A stretch of DNA of 33,151 nucleotides from positions 2,967 through 36,117 of the forward strand of contig PLLX01000150.1 in the NCBI GenBank assembly GCA_003141415.1, written 5' to 3'. The position numbers and the translations under genes were made by a program. This DNA is from Bacteroidales bacterium (GTDB lineage Bacteria > Bacteroidota > Bacteroidia > Bacteroidales > VadinHA17). The notes beneath the pieces are model-generated. The model saw nothing but the letters and a program-made list of their open reading frames with translations. It made no database searches and was not told the DNA's origin. Shown here piece after piece: positions 22,705 to 31,354 of the stretch (position 1 is its first letter; each line of letters starts with the position of its first letter).

Positions 22705-23510
22705 TATTTAATTTCAGTTTTAGATATAATTAACTCTGCGATTTTTTCAAATGATTCAACAACCACTTTATTTGTCTGACTGAATATACTCAGCCCCTTT
22801 TCAGCAGCCTCTCCGACTTCCATAACCAGAGGGATCTGACCCAATAGGAATGTATCATATTCAATTGCTAATTTATGACCACCTCCTTTTCCAAAAACAT
22901 AATATTTTTCATCGGGGTGTTGTTCAGGGGTAAACCATGACATGTTTTCAATTATCCCCAGGACAGGAATTTTCAAATCGGGATTGGTAAACATTGAGGT
23001 TGCTTTACGTGCATCATTCAGGGCTATTTCCTGAGGAGTAGTTACTATTATTGCTCCTGTGAGATTTAATTTCTGCATAGTCGTAAGTTGGATATCACCT
23101 GTACCGGGAGGGAAGTCAACAAACATGTAATCAATATCTCCCCACTGAGTGTTTTCGAATAGTTGGGCAACTGCATTTGCAGCCATAGGACCTCGCCATA
23201 TAAGCGACTGATTACGGTCGATAAAAAATCCAATCGACATTATACTTACTCCAAACTTTTCAATAGGAAATATCAAATCCTTCTCTCCGAACGTAGTAAC
23301 TTCAGGTTTTGAATCTTCAATACCAAACATTCTTGGGACTGAAGGTCCGTAAATATCTGCATCGACCAGGGCTGTCTTATACCCGTTTCTTGCCATAGCA
23401 ACTGCAAGGTTTGCAGCAACAGTTGACTTTCCCACACCGCCTTTGCCTGATGCAACTACGATAATGTTCTTAACACCTTCCATTGGAAGTTTTTCGAATA
23501 ATTGACTCAT
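22704..23510 (-). CDS. mrp: Mrp/NBP35-type P-loop ATPase
   Basis: The 268-residue protein has the deviant Walker A GKGGVGKST (residues 22-30), then ALVDADIYGPSVPRMFG, and FVDFPPGTGDIQL, all hallmarks of the Mrp/ApbC group of iron-sulfur cluster carriers. It lacks the N-terminal DUF59 domain found in many Mrp proteins. It has no cysteine at all, so it cannot bind a cluster through the usual CxxC; the ENMSWF region goes on to TPEQHPDEKYY instead. That cysteine-free form is, as far as I know, common in this phylum. Likely role: ATP-dependent delivery of clusters to the Hdr-type proteins encoded upstream (inference). Confidence 0.9.
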   Translation of the reverse strand: MSQLFEKLPMEGVKNIIVVASGKGGVGKSTVAANLAVAMARNGYKTALVDADIYGPSVPRMFGIEDSKPEVTTFGEKDLIFPIEKFGVSIMSIGFFIDRNQSLIWRGPMAANAVAQLFENTQWGDIDYMFVDFPPGTGDIQLTTMQKLNLTGAIIVTTPQEIALNDARKATSMFTNPDLKIPVLGIIENMSWFTPEQHPDEKYYVFGKGGGHKLAIEYDTFLLGQIPLVMEVGEAAEKGLSIFSQTNKVVVESFEKIAELIISKTEIK

Positions 23511-23574
23511 AATTAATTTTTATTTTAGATTTTATCTGTTTTTTTGCTGATATTATGATCTGCATAATATACTG

Positions 23575-24018
23575 TCAATCATAATTTTGCCGTGTTGGTT
23601 CATCGGAAAGGGTTGGTTTAATAGACTCCTTAAGAAATTCACTGTTCCAGGTTTTCATGTTTAAATGAGTACAATAATATTTCTGTGGAATAGGGTGGGT
23701 TCCAAAGATTACCTTCATTCCATATTTTTCTGTAATAAATTTCTTAAAATGTTCCATATAGGGGCAGGGAGGATAGCCTACTAGGAATCCGGTTGCAAAA
23801 TGAATATGAGTTACACCGTTTTTTTTCATCTCCTCGGGGGCATATTCTATATTCCCTCCAGGGCAGCCTCCACATGTTGTAAACCCTGCAACTTCAATCT
23901 CTTGATCCTTATAGATTGAGAAGGCTCCTTCACGGTTAGCTGCTGCCCTGAAGCATTTTCCTCCGGTGCAGGTACTGTACCTGTCGCAAATTATAATTCC
24001 AATCTTAATCTTTTCCAT
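23575..24018 (-). CDS. CGGC-domain protein
   Basis: The 147-residue protein matches the CGGC family (PF08821): an early Cys cluster ICDRYSTCTGGKC (C11, C17, C22), the naming motif FTTCGGCPGGN at about residues 46-56, and YPPCPYMEHF later. The many cysteines point to metal or iron-sulfur binding. Function in the family is not established; members are typical of anaerobes. It sits 60 bases after HdrB and 64 bases before Mrp, so it may help assemble or partner the Hdr-like complex (inference). Confidence 0.85.
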   Translation of the reverse strand: MEKIKIGIIICDRYSTCTGGKCFRAAANREGAFSIYKDQEIEVAGFTTCGGCPGGNIEYAPEEMKKNGVTHIHFATGFLVGYPPCPYMEHFKKFITEKYGMKVIFGTHPIPQKYYCTHLNMKTWNSEFLKESIKPTLSDEPTRQNYD

Positions 24019-24078
24019 TAATTCGGTTATTTGTGTTTCTTTTTCATCAAAAATTCAACTATTAGAATTCATAAAGAG

Positions 24079-25146
24079 TCAACAGCATCTGAGTACTTGT
24101 GGTTTCTCCGGTAGTCCAATATCTTCTCCATTCCGACCCTTATATTTTTTTTCAGGGTCATACACAATTCCTAACTTATCAAGTAAAGGCTCAACTGCTA
24201 CCTGGTGAATCTGTAAACCAATATCCCAGGGGTCGAAGCCTAAAAGGAGTCCTGCCAGTTCTTCATAGGTTAATACCGGGATTCCATAACCATTTTCTCC
24301 ATAAGTTTTTCCTTCCATCTCAGCTATTACATACTGCCAGCGGTCGAGAAAAAAAGTACACCCCGGACAATTGGCTATGATAAGATCTGGTTTATAAGGA
24401 AGCATCGAATCGAGTTTCTTTTTTGAGTTGGTTACAGAGTAAGATCTGTTTGATTTAATCAGATATTGTCTGAACCCGAAACCGCAACAGTGTCGCCGTT
24501 CAGGATAGTCAACCTGTTGACCTCCCCATTCATCAATTAAGCCTGCAAGTACATATGGATATTCCGCACCCCCAATACCTTCATGTGGAAATATTTTTGC
24601 GTAGTGACACCCAATATGATCAACAATTTTAAGTGGGTATCCGGTATTTTTATTTTTCAGTTGCAAAATTATCTTATCAGATATCTCTTTGCGAAATTTA
24701 TAGATTACATCGCTGGCATGAACCAGATTTTTTGGTATTGAAAAAGTCATACCGGTTGCTCGTTTTAATGCCTCACGAGTTTCTTTTTCTGTTTCAGGGA
24801 AATGCTTCCATGTTTCCAAAGTTTCAACATAAAGTCCAAAGGAAGTGACACATGAAACAACAAAGTTTTCATATCCGGCTTCATTCATCAAGGCAAACTG
24901 ACGCGCAATAACTGTCATCGTTGTCTCAAGCGGAATAAGTCCTGAATGATAGGCAATTCCTGTACAGGTGGTTTGGCGCGAGTCATCATAGATGTCTTTC
25001 CCCAGAACATTTCGCAGAATGTCAATATATAAATTTTCTGAAGCCGGGAAAAAGTTTTGCCTTATACAGCTTCTGGCAAAATAATAATGGTCATCTGCTA
25101 TCTCTTTCTGGTAAGCTGACCAAATTTGGTTTTTTATTGTTTTCAC
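24079..25146 (-). CDS. hdrB: HdrB-like subunit with one intact CCG domain
   Basis: The 355-residue protein belongs to the heterodisulfide-reductase subunit B family. The C-terminal CCG domain is complete: C180, C220-C221, C260 and C263, the five cysteines that hold a noncubane [4Fe-4S] cluster. In the N-terminal half the matching positions are C27, C61-Thr62, C99 and Ser102, so two of five ligands are gone and that cluster is probably lost. The protein ends in a CC pair (C354, C355). In HdrABC this subunit reduces a heterodisulfide such as CoM-S-S-CoB; here the substrate must differ. It follows the HdrC gene by 36 bases. Family call firm, substrate unknown. Confidence 0.88.
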   Translation of the reverse strand: MKTIKNQIWSAYQKEIADDHYYFARSCIRQNFFPASENLYIDILRNVLGKDIYDDSRQTTCTGIAYHSGLIPLETTMTVIARQFALMNEAGYENFVVSCVTSFGLYVETLETWKHFPETEKETREALKRATGMTFSIPKNLVHASDVIYKFRKEISDKIILQLKNKNTGYPLKIVDHIGCHYAKIFPHEGIGGAEYPYVLAGLIDEWGGQQVDYPERRHCCGFGFRQYLIKSNRSYSVTNSKKKLDSMLPYKPDLIIANCPGCTFFLDRWQYVIAEMEGKTYGENGYGIPVLTYEELAGLLLGFDPWDIGLQIHQVAVEPLLDKLGIVYDPEKKYKGRNGEDIGLPEKPQVLRCC

Positions 25147-25182
25147 GAAGCAATATGTTTAATAATAAATTAGATACAATAT

Positions 25183-25866
25183 CTATTCGTTATAGAGCCA
25201 ATTGAAATAGTCATCTTTTCCTTCTTTAAAATCAATATTAAGTTCTTTGGCTTTTTCAGCTGAGTCCTTTTCGATCTTTTCCAATCGCTTAGTACCACCT
25301 GTTTCGTCAAATATTTTTTGTAGATCAACCAGCGATCCTTGTGAGGTATTTCGAAGTGTTCCTGACTGATTCTTATTGTAGCTTGTTCCAAGACGCTCCA
25401 ACATTGATTCTCTGTTTTCTCTGAGCCATTTCCAGACTGGTCCCTGTTCAGGGTACATATCGTTATCTACTTCATCAATATATACGCAATAGCCATATTT
25501 CAAGATATGGTCTCCTACTGTTCGTTTTACAGCTAATTGTTTCCTTCCCTGCTCGCTTTCCGTAAACATACCTGTATCTATCGACTGAGCCCGTAATGCT
25601 TGAATGATATAACCGGGGGTATTTCCCCGAGGACATCGTGTTTTACACGATAAACATTCCCCGCACATCCATATTTCATCTCCTTTCAGCAGTTTTTCCA
25701 GTTCACTTTCATCTCTTTTTTGGATTGTATCTACGATCCTGCGAGGATCGTAGTCACTTACTTCTGCGGCTGGGCAGATTGCTGTGCAAACGCCACAATT
25801 TAAACACGATTTCAAACCTTCAAGGTAACGAAGGTCCTTATCAAGTTCTTTATATAAGTCTTTCAT
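25183..25866 (-). CDS. hdrC: HdrC-like two-[4Fe-4S] subunit
   Basis: The 227-residue protein has two classic cluster motifs: C21, C24, C27, C31-Pro and C68, C71, C74, C78-Pro, 46 residues apart, as in HdrC. The rest is mainly helical and charged, somewhat longer than classical HdrC, with a lysine/glutamate-rich C-terminus. HdrC passes electrons between HdrA and HdrB. The HdrB-like gene follows directly, supporting a complex. The DUF89 gene lies 47 bases upstream. A separate HdrC-type domain is fused in the QmoC-like protein at 26774-27820, so the operon encodes two. Confidence 0.9.
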   Translation of the reverse strand: MKDLYKELDKDLRYLEGLKSCLNCGVCTAICPAAEVSDYDPRRIVDTIQKRDESELEKLLKGDEIWMCGECLSCKTRCPRGNTPGYIIQALRAQSIDTGMFTESEQGRKQLAVKRTVGDHILKYGYCVYIDEVDNDMYPEQGPVWKWLRENRESMLERLGTSYNKNQSGTLRNTSQGSLVDLQKIFDETGGTKRLEKIEKDSAEKAKELNIDFKEGKDDYFNWLYNE

Positions 25867-25913
25867 TGTTCATATTAATTGGCTTTAGAGACCTATTCTC
25901 TGCACATAAAGTG

Positions 25914-26777
25914 CTAATTATTTATTTGTATTGAAGCATTGTAAACAACAAAGCTCTCTTTATTCACATTCAGTAATTCAGCTATAACATTGCACTTCAC
26001 CATTAAAAGAAAGAATATTCTATTATCGTTTAGGGGTAGTAAACCTTCCAGGTTACCCTGTCCCTTAGAAATGATCAGGTCGGCTTTTTCAAAATACTCC
26101 TGAAATGCTTTTCCTGATTTATGAACAATGGTTGAAGGAGCATCATATTCATTTGAGATTACTATTGCTGTGCTTTTCATTCCGATGTATTCAGCATCCT
26201 CCAATGTGGCATCGTTAATAACTGGAGCGCCCCTGACGACATAAACAAGATCATGATGCTTAATTGTTTCAATAAATAGTTTGTCAAAAACTATTTCTCC
26301 TGCATTATCTCCCAGATATAAGACAAGTTTAGCATTCTTTAATTTTTGTTTCAGTTGTTCTGTATGATCAATAGCAAGTTCCTCAGTAAGTGCTTTATCA
26401 ATTGTTGCCTTTAAATTAAAATTGTCATGTGCGGCAAAATCAATAATATTTCCGGCAATTGCCAGCCGTAAAGAAGTATTAAAGGGATCATTTGATTGCT
26501 CTACTATCTTTTCTAAATCGGGAATCATAGCGAGAGCCTGATCATTATTTTGTTTCTTTTCCTGCCTGTATGGATCTGGGTTATGAGTATAACTTCTCAG
26601 GATTCCGTGAAGTTCACGAGAGAATTCTGGTGACATGAGCTCATCCCATTGGTTGCGGTACAGATTGATCATATCAAGAGTGAAAGAATTTTTTGCTTCA
26701 TTCGAAATATTTGCTTTTTTAATCAGTTTTTCAAATGCCCTGATGAAACAAAAAAAACAGCGATGATCTGAAATCAT
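25914..26777 (-). CDS. DUF89/ARMT1-like family protein
   Basis: Start taken at ATG 26777, which overlaps the stop of the QmoC-like gene as ATGA; a longer frame overlaps it further and adds residues not typical of the family. The 287-residue protein starts with a CFFC motif (C7, C10) and holds the metal-binding signature LYLGDNAGEIVFDKL, then VRGAPVINDATLEDAEYIG, which fit DUF89 metal-dependent phosphatases of the damage-control type. These act on phosphorylated metabolites or unwanted cofactor derivatives. Why it lies inside an Hdr-type operon is unclear; it may repair or dephosphorylate a cofactor (inference). Confidence 0.85.
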   Translation of the reverse strand: MISDHRCFFCFIRAFEKLIKKANISNEAKNSFTLDMINLYRNQWDELMSPEFSRELHGILRSYTHNPDPYRQEKKQNNDQALAMIPDLEKIVEQSNDPFNTSLRLAIAGNIIDFAAHDNFNLKATIDKALTEELAIDHTEQLKQKLKNAKLVLYLGDNAGEIVFDKLFIETIKHHDLVYVVRGAPVINDATLEDAEYIGMKSTAIVISNEYDAPSTIVHKSGKAFQEYFEKADLIISKGQGNLEGLLPLNDNRIFFLLMVKCNVIAELLNVNKESFVVYNASIQINN

Positions 26778-27820
26778 TGGCTTTTTATTTTTGCAAAATA
26801 CATGGCAAATGACCGATACAAAAAGTGAGTCCACTTACCAAAAGGAACAATTATTAAGGCCCATTGAACTAGAATTGTAAGATGGAAGAGGTATAACCAG
26901 ATATTTTGTTCGATCAAGCCTGTGTCGATAAAAAGACGAACAATGAATGCAGTCAGTCCCATTAAAAACAACCAGACAACAAACATCCAGTCGGAGGGCT
27001 GTGAAAACTTGCTCATCTCTTTCTGCTTTTTAATACGGTCCGACATGAAATCAATAGTAACTATAAATATTATTATGCTCATTATATATCCAAGAACTAT
27101 AACGAACAGGTTATCGTTTGAAAACCAGTCAAGAAAAACGGTAGTAAACAGTAGCCCAAGGTACCCGATTACAAGAATAAAATGTTCAAACCATCTTAAC
27201 TGATTATTATCACATCCTAAGGATCTTTTTTGGGTAAACATGTGAACAATTAACTCTCCGAATCCTGTAATATATTTCATTAATGGAACCTTAATCCGGG
27301 GTTTCATAATAATCAGCCACCACATTCTTATAATATTTGGAAGCAGTATAAATCCAAAAACAGAAGCAATGGCTATTATCTCAAAAAAATGACCGATATG
27401 CATTATTGACTGGAGATTGAAATTTTCCAAAGCACTGAATATTAAGACGCCGATAGCTATAATAATAAAACCTATTATGGTTAGTGGAAGCGACCGGTAT
27501 AATAAACCTGATAGTTTGGTCCAGTCATATTCCGTTGTGAGCCATCTTCGCAGCGACATCATTAACTCACCCGGGTTGGCTTCCTGCGGGCAATTGGTTG
27601 AGCACTCACCACAATAATAACATAACCATGGCTTCAGTGAAGACTTAATCTCGTCTTTCATTCCTAAAACACTGAATCTTACCATTTCCCTGGGGAAAGA
27701 ATCCTCTTCAGTCGATAAAGAGCATACTGCTGTACAGGTACCACAGTTATAACAAGCATTGAAATCGAATGCGCCGTATCTATTTAATTCTTTTCCGAAT
27801 TCAGGATTAATCGCAGCCAT
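26774..27820 (-). CDS. QmoC-like subunit: HdrC domain fused to HdrE-type cytochrome b
   Basis: The 348-residue protein opens with two iron-sulfur motifs (C23, C26, C29, C33 and C67, C70, C73, C77-Pro). Then come about six membrane helices (residues about 100-340) containing histidines suited to heme b ligation (IMHIGHFFEI, LRWFEHFILV, YLFHLTILVQW, FGKWTHFLYR). This domain order, HdrC-like plus HdrE/NarI-like, is the layout of QmoC, which links a cytoplasmic flavo-iron-sulfur complex to menaquinone. Its start overlaps the winged-helix gene stop (TAATG) and its stop overlaps the DUF89 start (ATGA). No other quinone-linked subunit is present in the operon, so this is the probable membrane anchor. 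Confidence 0.87.
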   Translation of the reverse strand: MAAINPEFGKELNRYGAFDFNACYNCGTCTAVCSLSTEEDSFPREMVRFSVLGMKDEIKSSLKPWLCYYCGECSTNCPQEANPGELMMSLRRWLTTEYDWTKLSGLLYRSLPLTIIGFIIIAIGVLIFSALENFNLQSIMHIGHFFEIIAIASVFGFILLPNIIRMWWLIIMKPRIKVPLMKYITGFGELIVHMFTQKRSLGCDNNQLRWFEHFILVIGYLGLLFTTVFLDWFSNDNLFVIVLGYIMSIIIFIVTIDFMSDRIKKQKEMSKFSQPSDWMFVVWLFLMGLTAFIVRLFIDTGLIEQNIWLYLFHLTILVQWALIIVPFGKWTHFLYRSFAMYFAKIKSQ

Positions 27821-28098
27821 TATTTTTTTAATTTATAAGAAAAATATGAGTCCATATCATCGACCGCACCTGTTTGCACATAACCGTATTTAACAAGTGA
27901 CATCAGGTAAAAAACAACCTCATGTTTGGGAATACTGAGTTTTTGAGTCAATTGATCGATTGTTAAATCACTCTCCTGAAGAGCATCCAGAATTGATTTT
28001 TTAATCTTAATGAATTGCTTCAGGTTATCCTTTGCTGCCTGAGATATCTCTCTTTTTTCCCTGAGGTATTTATATGTTTTCCCTTTTTCGATCTCCAT
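27820..28098 (-). CDS. Small winged-helix protein within the Hdr operon
   Basis: The 92-residue protein has a charged N-terminal helix region (MEIEKGKTYKYLREKRE) and then a short winged-helix-like fold (ILDALQESDLTIDQLTQKLS, EVVFYLMSLVKYGYVQTG). It has no cysteine and no membrane segment. It lies 27 bases after the long HdrA gene and its stop overlaps the QmoC-like start as TAATG. It could be a regulator of the operon, or a structural protein of the complex; the tight placement between two subunit genes leaves both open. I do not recognise a named family with certainty. Confidence 0.72.
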   Translation of the reverse strand: MEIEKGKTYKYLREKREISQAAKDNLKQFIKIKKSILDALQESDLTIDQLTQKLSIPKHEVVFYLMSLVKYGYVQTGAVDDMDSYFSYKLKK

Positions 28099-28125
28099 TT
28101 GTTTGGTTTTTTTTAAAAATATTTT

Positions 28126-30054
28126 CTACCCTGCCAGGGCATCGATCATACTTTCAATTTCCCTGTTTGAATATGCAATTAAATCTATGGCATCTGTCGG
28201 GCAAACCGGCAGACACATACCACACCCTTTGCAAACCGAATTATTTATAGCCGCTATGTCTTTTTTCTCATCCTTCACCATTTTTATGGCATCGAAAGGA
28301 CATGCTTCTGCACATTGGCCACACCATGTACAATCATCTTTATCAATTTTAGCGATGATCGGTTCTAATTCCAATACTCCCTTACTGACGTATGAAAATG
28401 ATTTGGCAGCTGCAGACAGAGCTGAATTGACTGACTCCATAATGTTTTTAGGACCCTGACATGCTCCACAGATTGTTACTCCATCGATAACTGTTTCTAC
28501 CGGCCGGAGTTTCATGTGAATCTCATTAAAAAACTTGTCGCGCCCTTTTGGAAGTTTGAATAGTGCTGCCACAGAATTATCAGCCCTGGGCACCATTCCG
28601 GTAACAAGCACCACAAGATCAGCTTCAACAGACATTTTACTCTTTGAAGTCAGGATATCATTAATGCTAACAAGAGTTTTATCATTCACCGTGGTTACAA
28701 CAGGAGGATCATCTTCATACGATTGCAGGTAAATGTCTCCTTTTTTCAGCGATTCGGCATATAAGACCTCCTGTTTCCCATATGTTCTGATTCCCCTGGT
28801 AAAATGATAGTTATTAATATTTTCAAACTTGTTTTTCGTGTGGATGGCCGCAAAAATTGCAGAAGTACAGCAATACCTTGAGCAATACTTGTTTTCTCCC
28901 TCAATCTGACGACTTCCCACACAGTATATATATGCTATATTTTTAATTTCTTTGCCTTTAAAAATCAGCTTCTTATCATTGAGTTCAATAATCCTTTTAA
29001 ATTGAGGCAGTGTAACAACATTTTCAAATTGGTCATAACCAAATTCTCCATCGGAAGGTGTATATGAGTCGAATCCGGTAGCCATCAGAACGGAACCGAC
29101 CTCTATTTCAATTATCTCTTCTTTCTGGGAGAAGTCAACACTCGGACATATCTTTTCGCATTCCCCGCACCTGGTGCAGTTCTTAATATCGATTACAGGT
29201 TCCTGAGGATATTCGCTTGGGAAATTATGGTATATTGCTTTTCTACCTGTAATATTAAAATTAAAGGAATCATCTACTGTTACGGGACAGGCATCAATTG
29301 CCTCCTGCAGTTTACCCTTATGACATTCTTGTTTAATATACCTGGGTATTTTCTTTATTTTAAGTTTAAAAGCCCCAATGTTCCCTGTGCTTGAAATTAC
29401 TTCTGATCCGGTGTGCAGGGTAATATTCTCCCTGTCAATAACTTCATTATATAATTTGGTTACCAACTCTTTACCTGTTTCGCTGGTAGTGAACAGCAAA
29501 TTCCACTGGGATACTCTGCCTCCTATAAAATGTTCTCTTTCAATCAGCGTCACAGGGCATCCCATGTCAGATAATTCTATTGCTGCTCTTAATCCGGCAA
29601 CTCCTCCTCCGATAACAGCAACTGCTTTTTTTGATTTGATTACAAAGGGAAATAGAGGTTGCGCTAAACGTACTTTGGCAATCGCTGCTTTAACCAAGCG
29701 AATCGCTGTTTCGGTAGCGCCGGATTTATCGTCAGAATGAGCCCATGAGGCCTGTTCACGAATATTTGCATGAACATAATTGTATTTATTCAGATTTGCT
29801 CTTTCAGTTACTGCCCTGAAGGTTATAAGATGAAGTTTAGGGGAGCATGATGCTACAACTACCCCGTTAAGTCCGTTTTTGGTAATATCATCAACCATCT
29901 CCTTCTGGTTAGCATCGCCACAGGCAAACATAGTGGTCTTTACAAGAAATATCCCCTCGTCGTTCTCAACTGATTGTTTTACTTTTTCAACGTCGACATA
30001 ATCGGAAATATTCCCGCCACAGTGGCATATATAAACACCTATCTTTTTGTCCAT
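28126..30054 (-). CDS. hdrA: Full-length HdrA-like flavo-iron-sulfur subunit (QmoB-like)
   Basis: The 642-residue protein has the HdrA order. First is an N-terminal Cys domain (GVYICHCGGNISDYV, FACGDANQ, VASCSPKLHLITFR), then a FAD-binding thioredoxin-reductase-like core (VAVIGGGVAGLRAA at about 143-156). An internal ferredoxin region follows, in which C293, C296, C299 and C303 form a good site. The preceding site keeps only C244 and C256, so it looks lost. Further on are the CVGSRQ/YCSRYCC segment and a C-terminal ferredoxin domain with two complete motifs (C575-C585 and C608-C618). In known complexes HdrA carries the flavin that may bifurcate electrons. It shares a TAATG overlap with the QmoA-like gene upstream. 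Confidence 0.92.
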   Translation of the reverse strand: MDKKIGVYICHCGGNISDYVDVEKVKQSVENDEGIFLVKTTMFACGDANQKEMVDDITKNGLNGVVVASCSPKLHLITFRAVTERANLNKYNYVHANIREQASWAHSDDKSGATETAIRLVKAAIAKVRLAQPLFPFVIKSKKAVAVIGGGVAGLRAAIELSDMGCPVTLIEREHFIGGRVSQWNLLFTTSETGKELVTKLYNEVIDRENITLHTGSEVISSTGNIGAFKLKIKKIPRYIKQECHKGKLQEAIDACPVTVDDSFNFNITGRKAIYHNFPSEYPQEPVIDIKNCTRCGECEKICPSVDFSQKEEIIEIEVGSVLMATGFDSYTPSDGEFGYDQFENVVTLPQFKRIIELNDKKLIFKGKEIKNIAYIYCVGSRQIEGENKYCSRYCCTSAIFAAIHTKNKFENINNYHFTRGIRTYGKQEVLYAESLKKGDIYLQSYEDDPPVVTTVNDKTLVSINDILTSKSKMSVEADLVVLVTGMVPRADNSVAALFKLPKGRDKFFNEIHMKLRPVETVIDGVTICGACQGPKNIMESVNSALSAAAKSFSYVSKGVLELEPIIAKIDKDDCTWCGQCAEACPFDAIKMVKDEKKDIAAINNSVCKGCGMCLPVCPTDAIDLIAYSNREIESMIDALAG

Positions 30055-31352
30055 TATTTACGGATTAAGTAACTCATTGCTTCAGATGATGCGGCGCCAG
30101 CAGAGAGGATGGAATCCGGAATATCCATTGGTCCCGTAGCAGTACCTGCAACGAAAACGCCTTCGATACTTGTTTTTGCCGGGCTTGCAAGTGGATCGGA
30201 CTGGAAAACAAAACTGAACGGATCGAGTTTTAATTCCCCGTCTGTAAAGAGAGATGCACTGTCGGTATTTGGAAGGACACCAACCGATAATACAACCATG
30301 TCGTGCTCAGCCTCCTTAACAACATTTTCATTAATATCTTCATACCGCATTATTAGATCACCATTGTCCTTTTCCCTTATCTTCCCTATTTTGCCTTTTA
30401 CAAAATTCACTCCCATTCCTTTTGCCTGATCATAAAACTCCTCAAATCCTTTTCCAAATGATCTGATATTAATATAATAGATAGTAACATCAGCCATCGG
30501 TAGAGCCCCCATCAGTAATTGTGCCTGTTTTATTGAATACATGCAACAGATCTGTGAGCAGATTGGATTACCAACGGTTACATCTCTGGACCCTGTGCAG
30601 AGAACATAAGCGATTCTGTCAGGTACTTTTCCATCGCCTGGTCTTAGTATTGTATTGAATGGCCGGGTAGGGGCGAGCTGACGTTCCATCTGCATTGATG
30701 TAATTATATTCTTGTAGATTCCGTAACCGTAACGCGGTATCAAAAGAGGATCGAACAATTTAAAGCCGGTAGCAATTACAACAGTTTTAATTTCAAGATC
30801 ATACTCCTGTATTTCCTGTGAAAAATCAATACATTTTGTAGGGCAGACCTTTTCACATGCTCCGCAAAGTGTACAGTTTTCGATATCTATTGCAGCTACC
30901 CTCGGACTGGCAATACTGAATGGAATAAATGCAGCTTTGCGTCCAACAAGGTTATATTGATACTGATCGCTGACAATCACTGGACACGCCTGCTCACATA
31001 ACTGACAGCCTGTACAATCCTCTGTAATAACGTAGCGCGGATTTCTGATAACTTGCGCATTGAAACTTTTTTCCCCGGTTTTTACGATATATTTAACTTC
31101 ACTTTCGGTAAAAATTGTAATATCCTTATGACGTGATATTTCCGATACTTTTGGTGTAGTTATACATGCAGAGCAGTCCAGAGTAGGAAATACCTTACTA
31201 AGCAAGATCATCTTGCCCCCAATAGAAAGATCTTTTTCTACAATTAATACTTTAAATCCATTGTTAGCCAAGTTTAAAGCAGCTTCACCACCGGCAATTC
31301 CCCCACCGATAACAAGTGCATCATAAGAGGCATTTATTATTTTCTCAGGCAT
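30054..31352 (-). CDS. Short HdrA-like flavoprotein (QmoA-like)
   Basis: The 432-residue protein lacks the N-terminal Cys domain and the C-terminal ferredoxin domain of full HdrA, as QmoA does. It starts with the FAD motif LVIGGGIAGGEAA (G16-G22), followed by LDCSACITTPK (C60, C63). Two complete ferredoxin motifs follow (C113, C116, C119, C123-Pro and C160, C163, C166, C170-Pro), and then the CTGSRD/CSQICC segment shared by HdrA proteins. It probably pairs with the longer HdrA-like protein as QmoA pairs with QmoB. Its stop overlaps that gene's ATG, and the MvhD-like gene ends two bases upstream of its start. No aprAB genes, the usual Qmo partners, are in the window. Confidence 0.9.
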   Translation of the reverse strand: MPEKIINASYDALVIGGGIAGGEAALNLANNGFKVLIVEKDLSIGGKMILLSKVFPTLDCSACITTPKVSEISRHKDITIFTESEVKYIVKTGEKSFNAQVIRNPRYVITEDCTGCQLCEQACPVIVSDQYQYNLVGRKAAFIPFSIASPRVAAIDIENCTLCGACEKVCPTKCIDFSQEIQEYDLEIKTVVIATGFKLFDPLLIPRYGYGIYKNIITSMQMERQLAPTRPFNTILRPGDGKVPDRIAYVLCTGSRDVTVGNPICSQICCMYSIKQAQLLMGALPMADVTIYYINIRSFGKGFEEFYDQAKGMGVNFVKGKIGKIREKDNGDLIMRYEDINENVVKEAEHDMVVLSVGVLPNTDSASLFTDGELKLDPFSFVFQSDPLASPAKTSIEGVFVAGTATGPMDIPDSILSAGAASSEAMSYLIRK

Positions 31353-31354
31353 AA

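Noticed and set aside
25899..25911. GCAC/GTGC hairpin between HdrC and the DUF89 gene
   Set aside because: The 4-bp stem has no T-run on the minus strand, so it is too weak to call a terminator or attenuator.
24079..31352. Methanogen-type heterodisulfide reductase or archaeal origin
   Set aside because: The gene order, the QmoC-like fusion, the degenerate HdrB and the surrounding bacterial genes fit bacterial Qmo/Hdr-like systems better. No methanogenesis genes are present.
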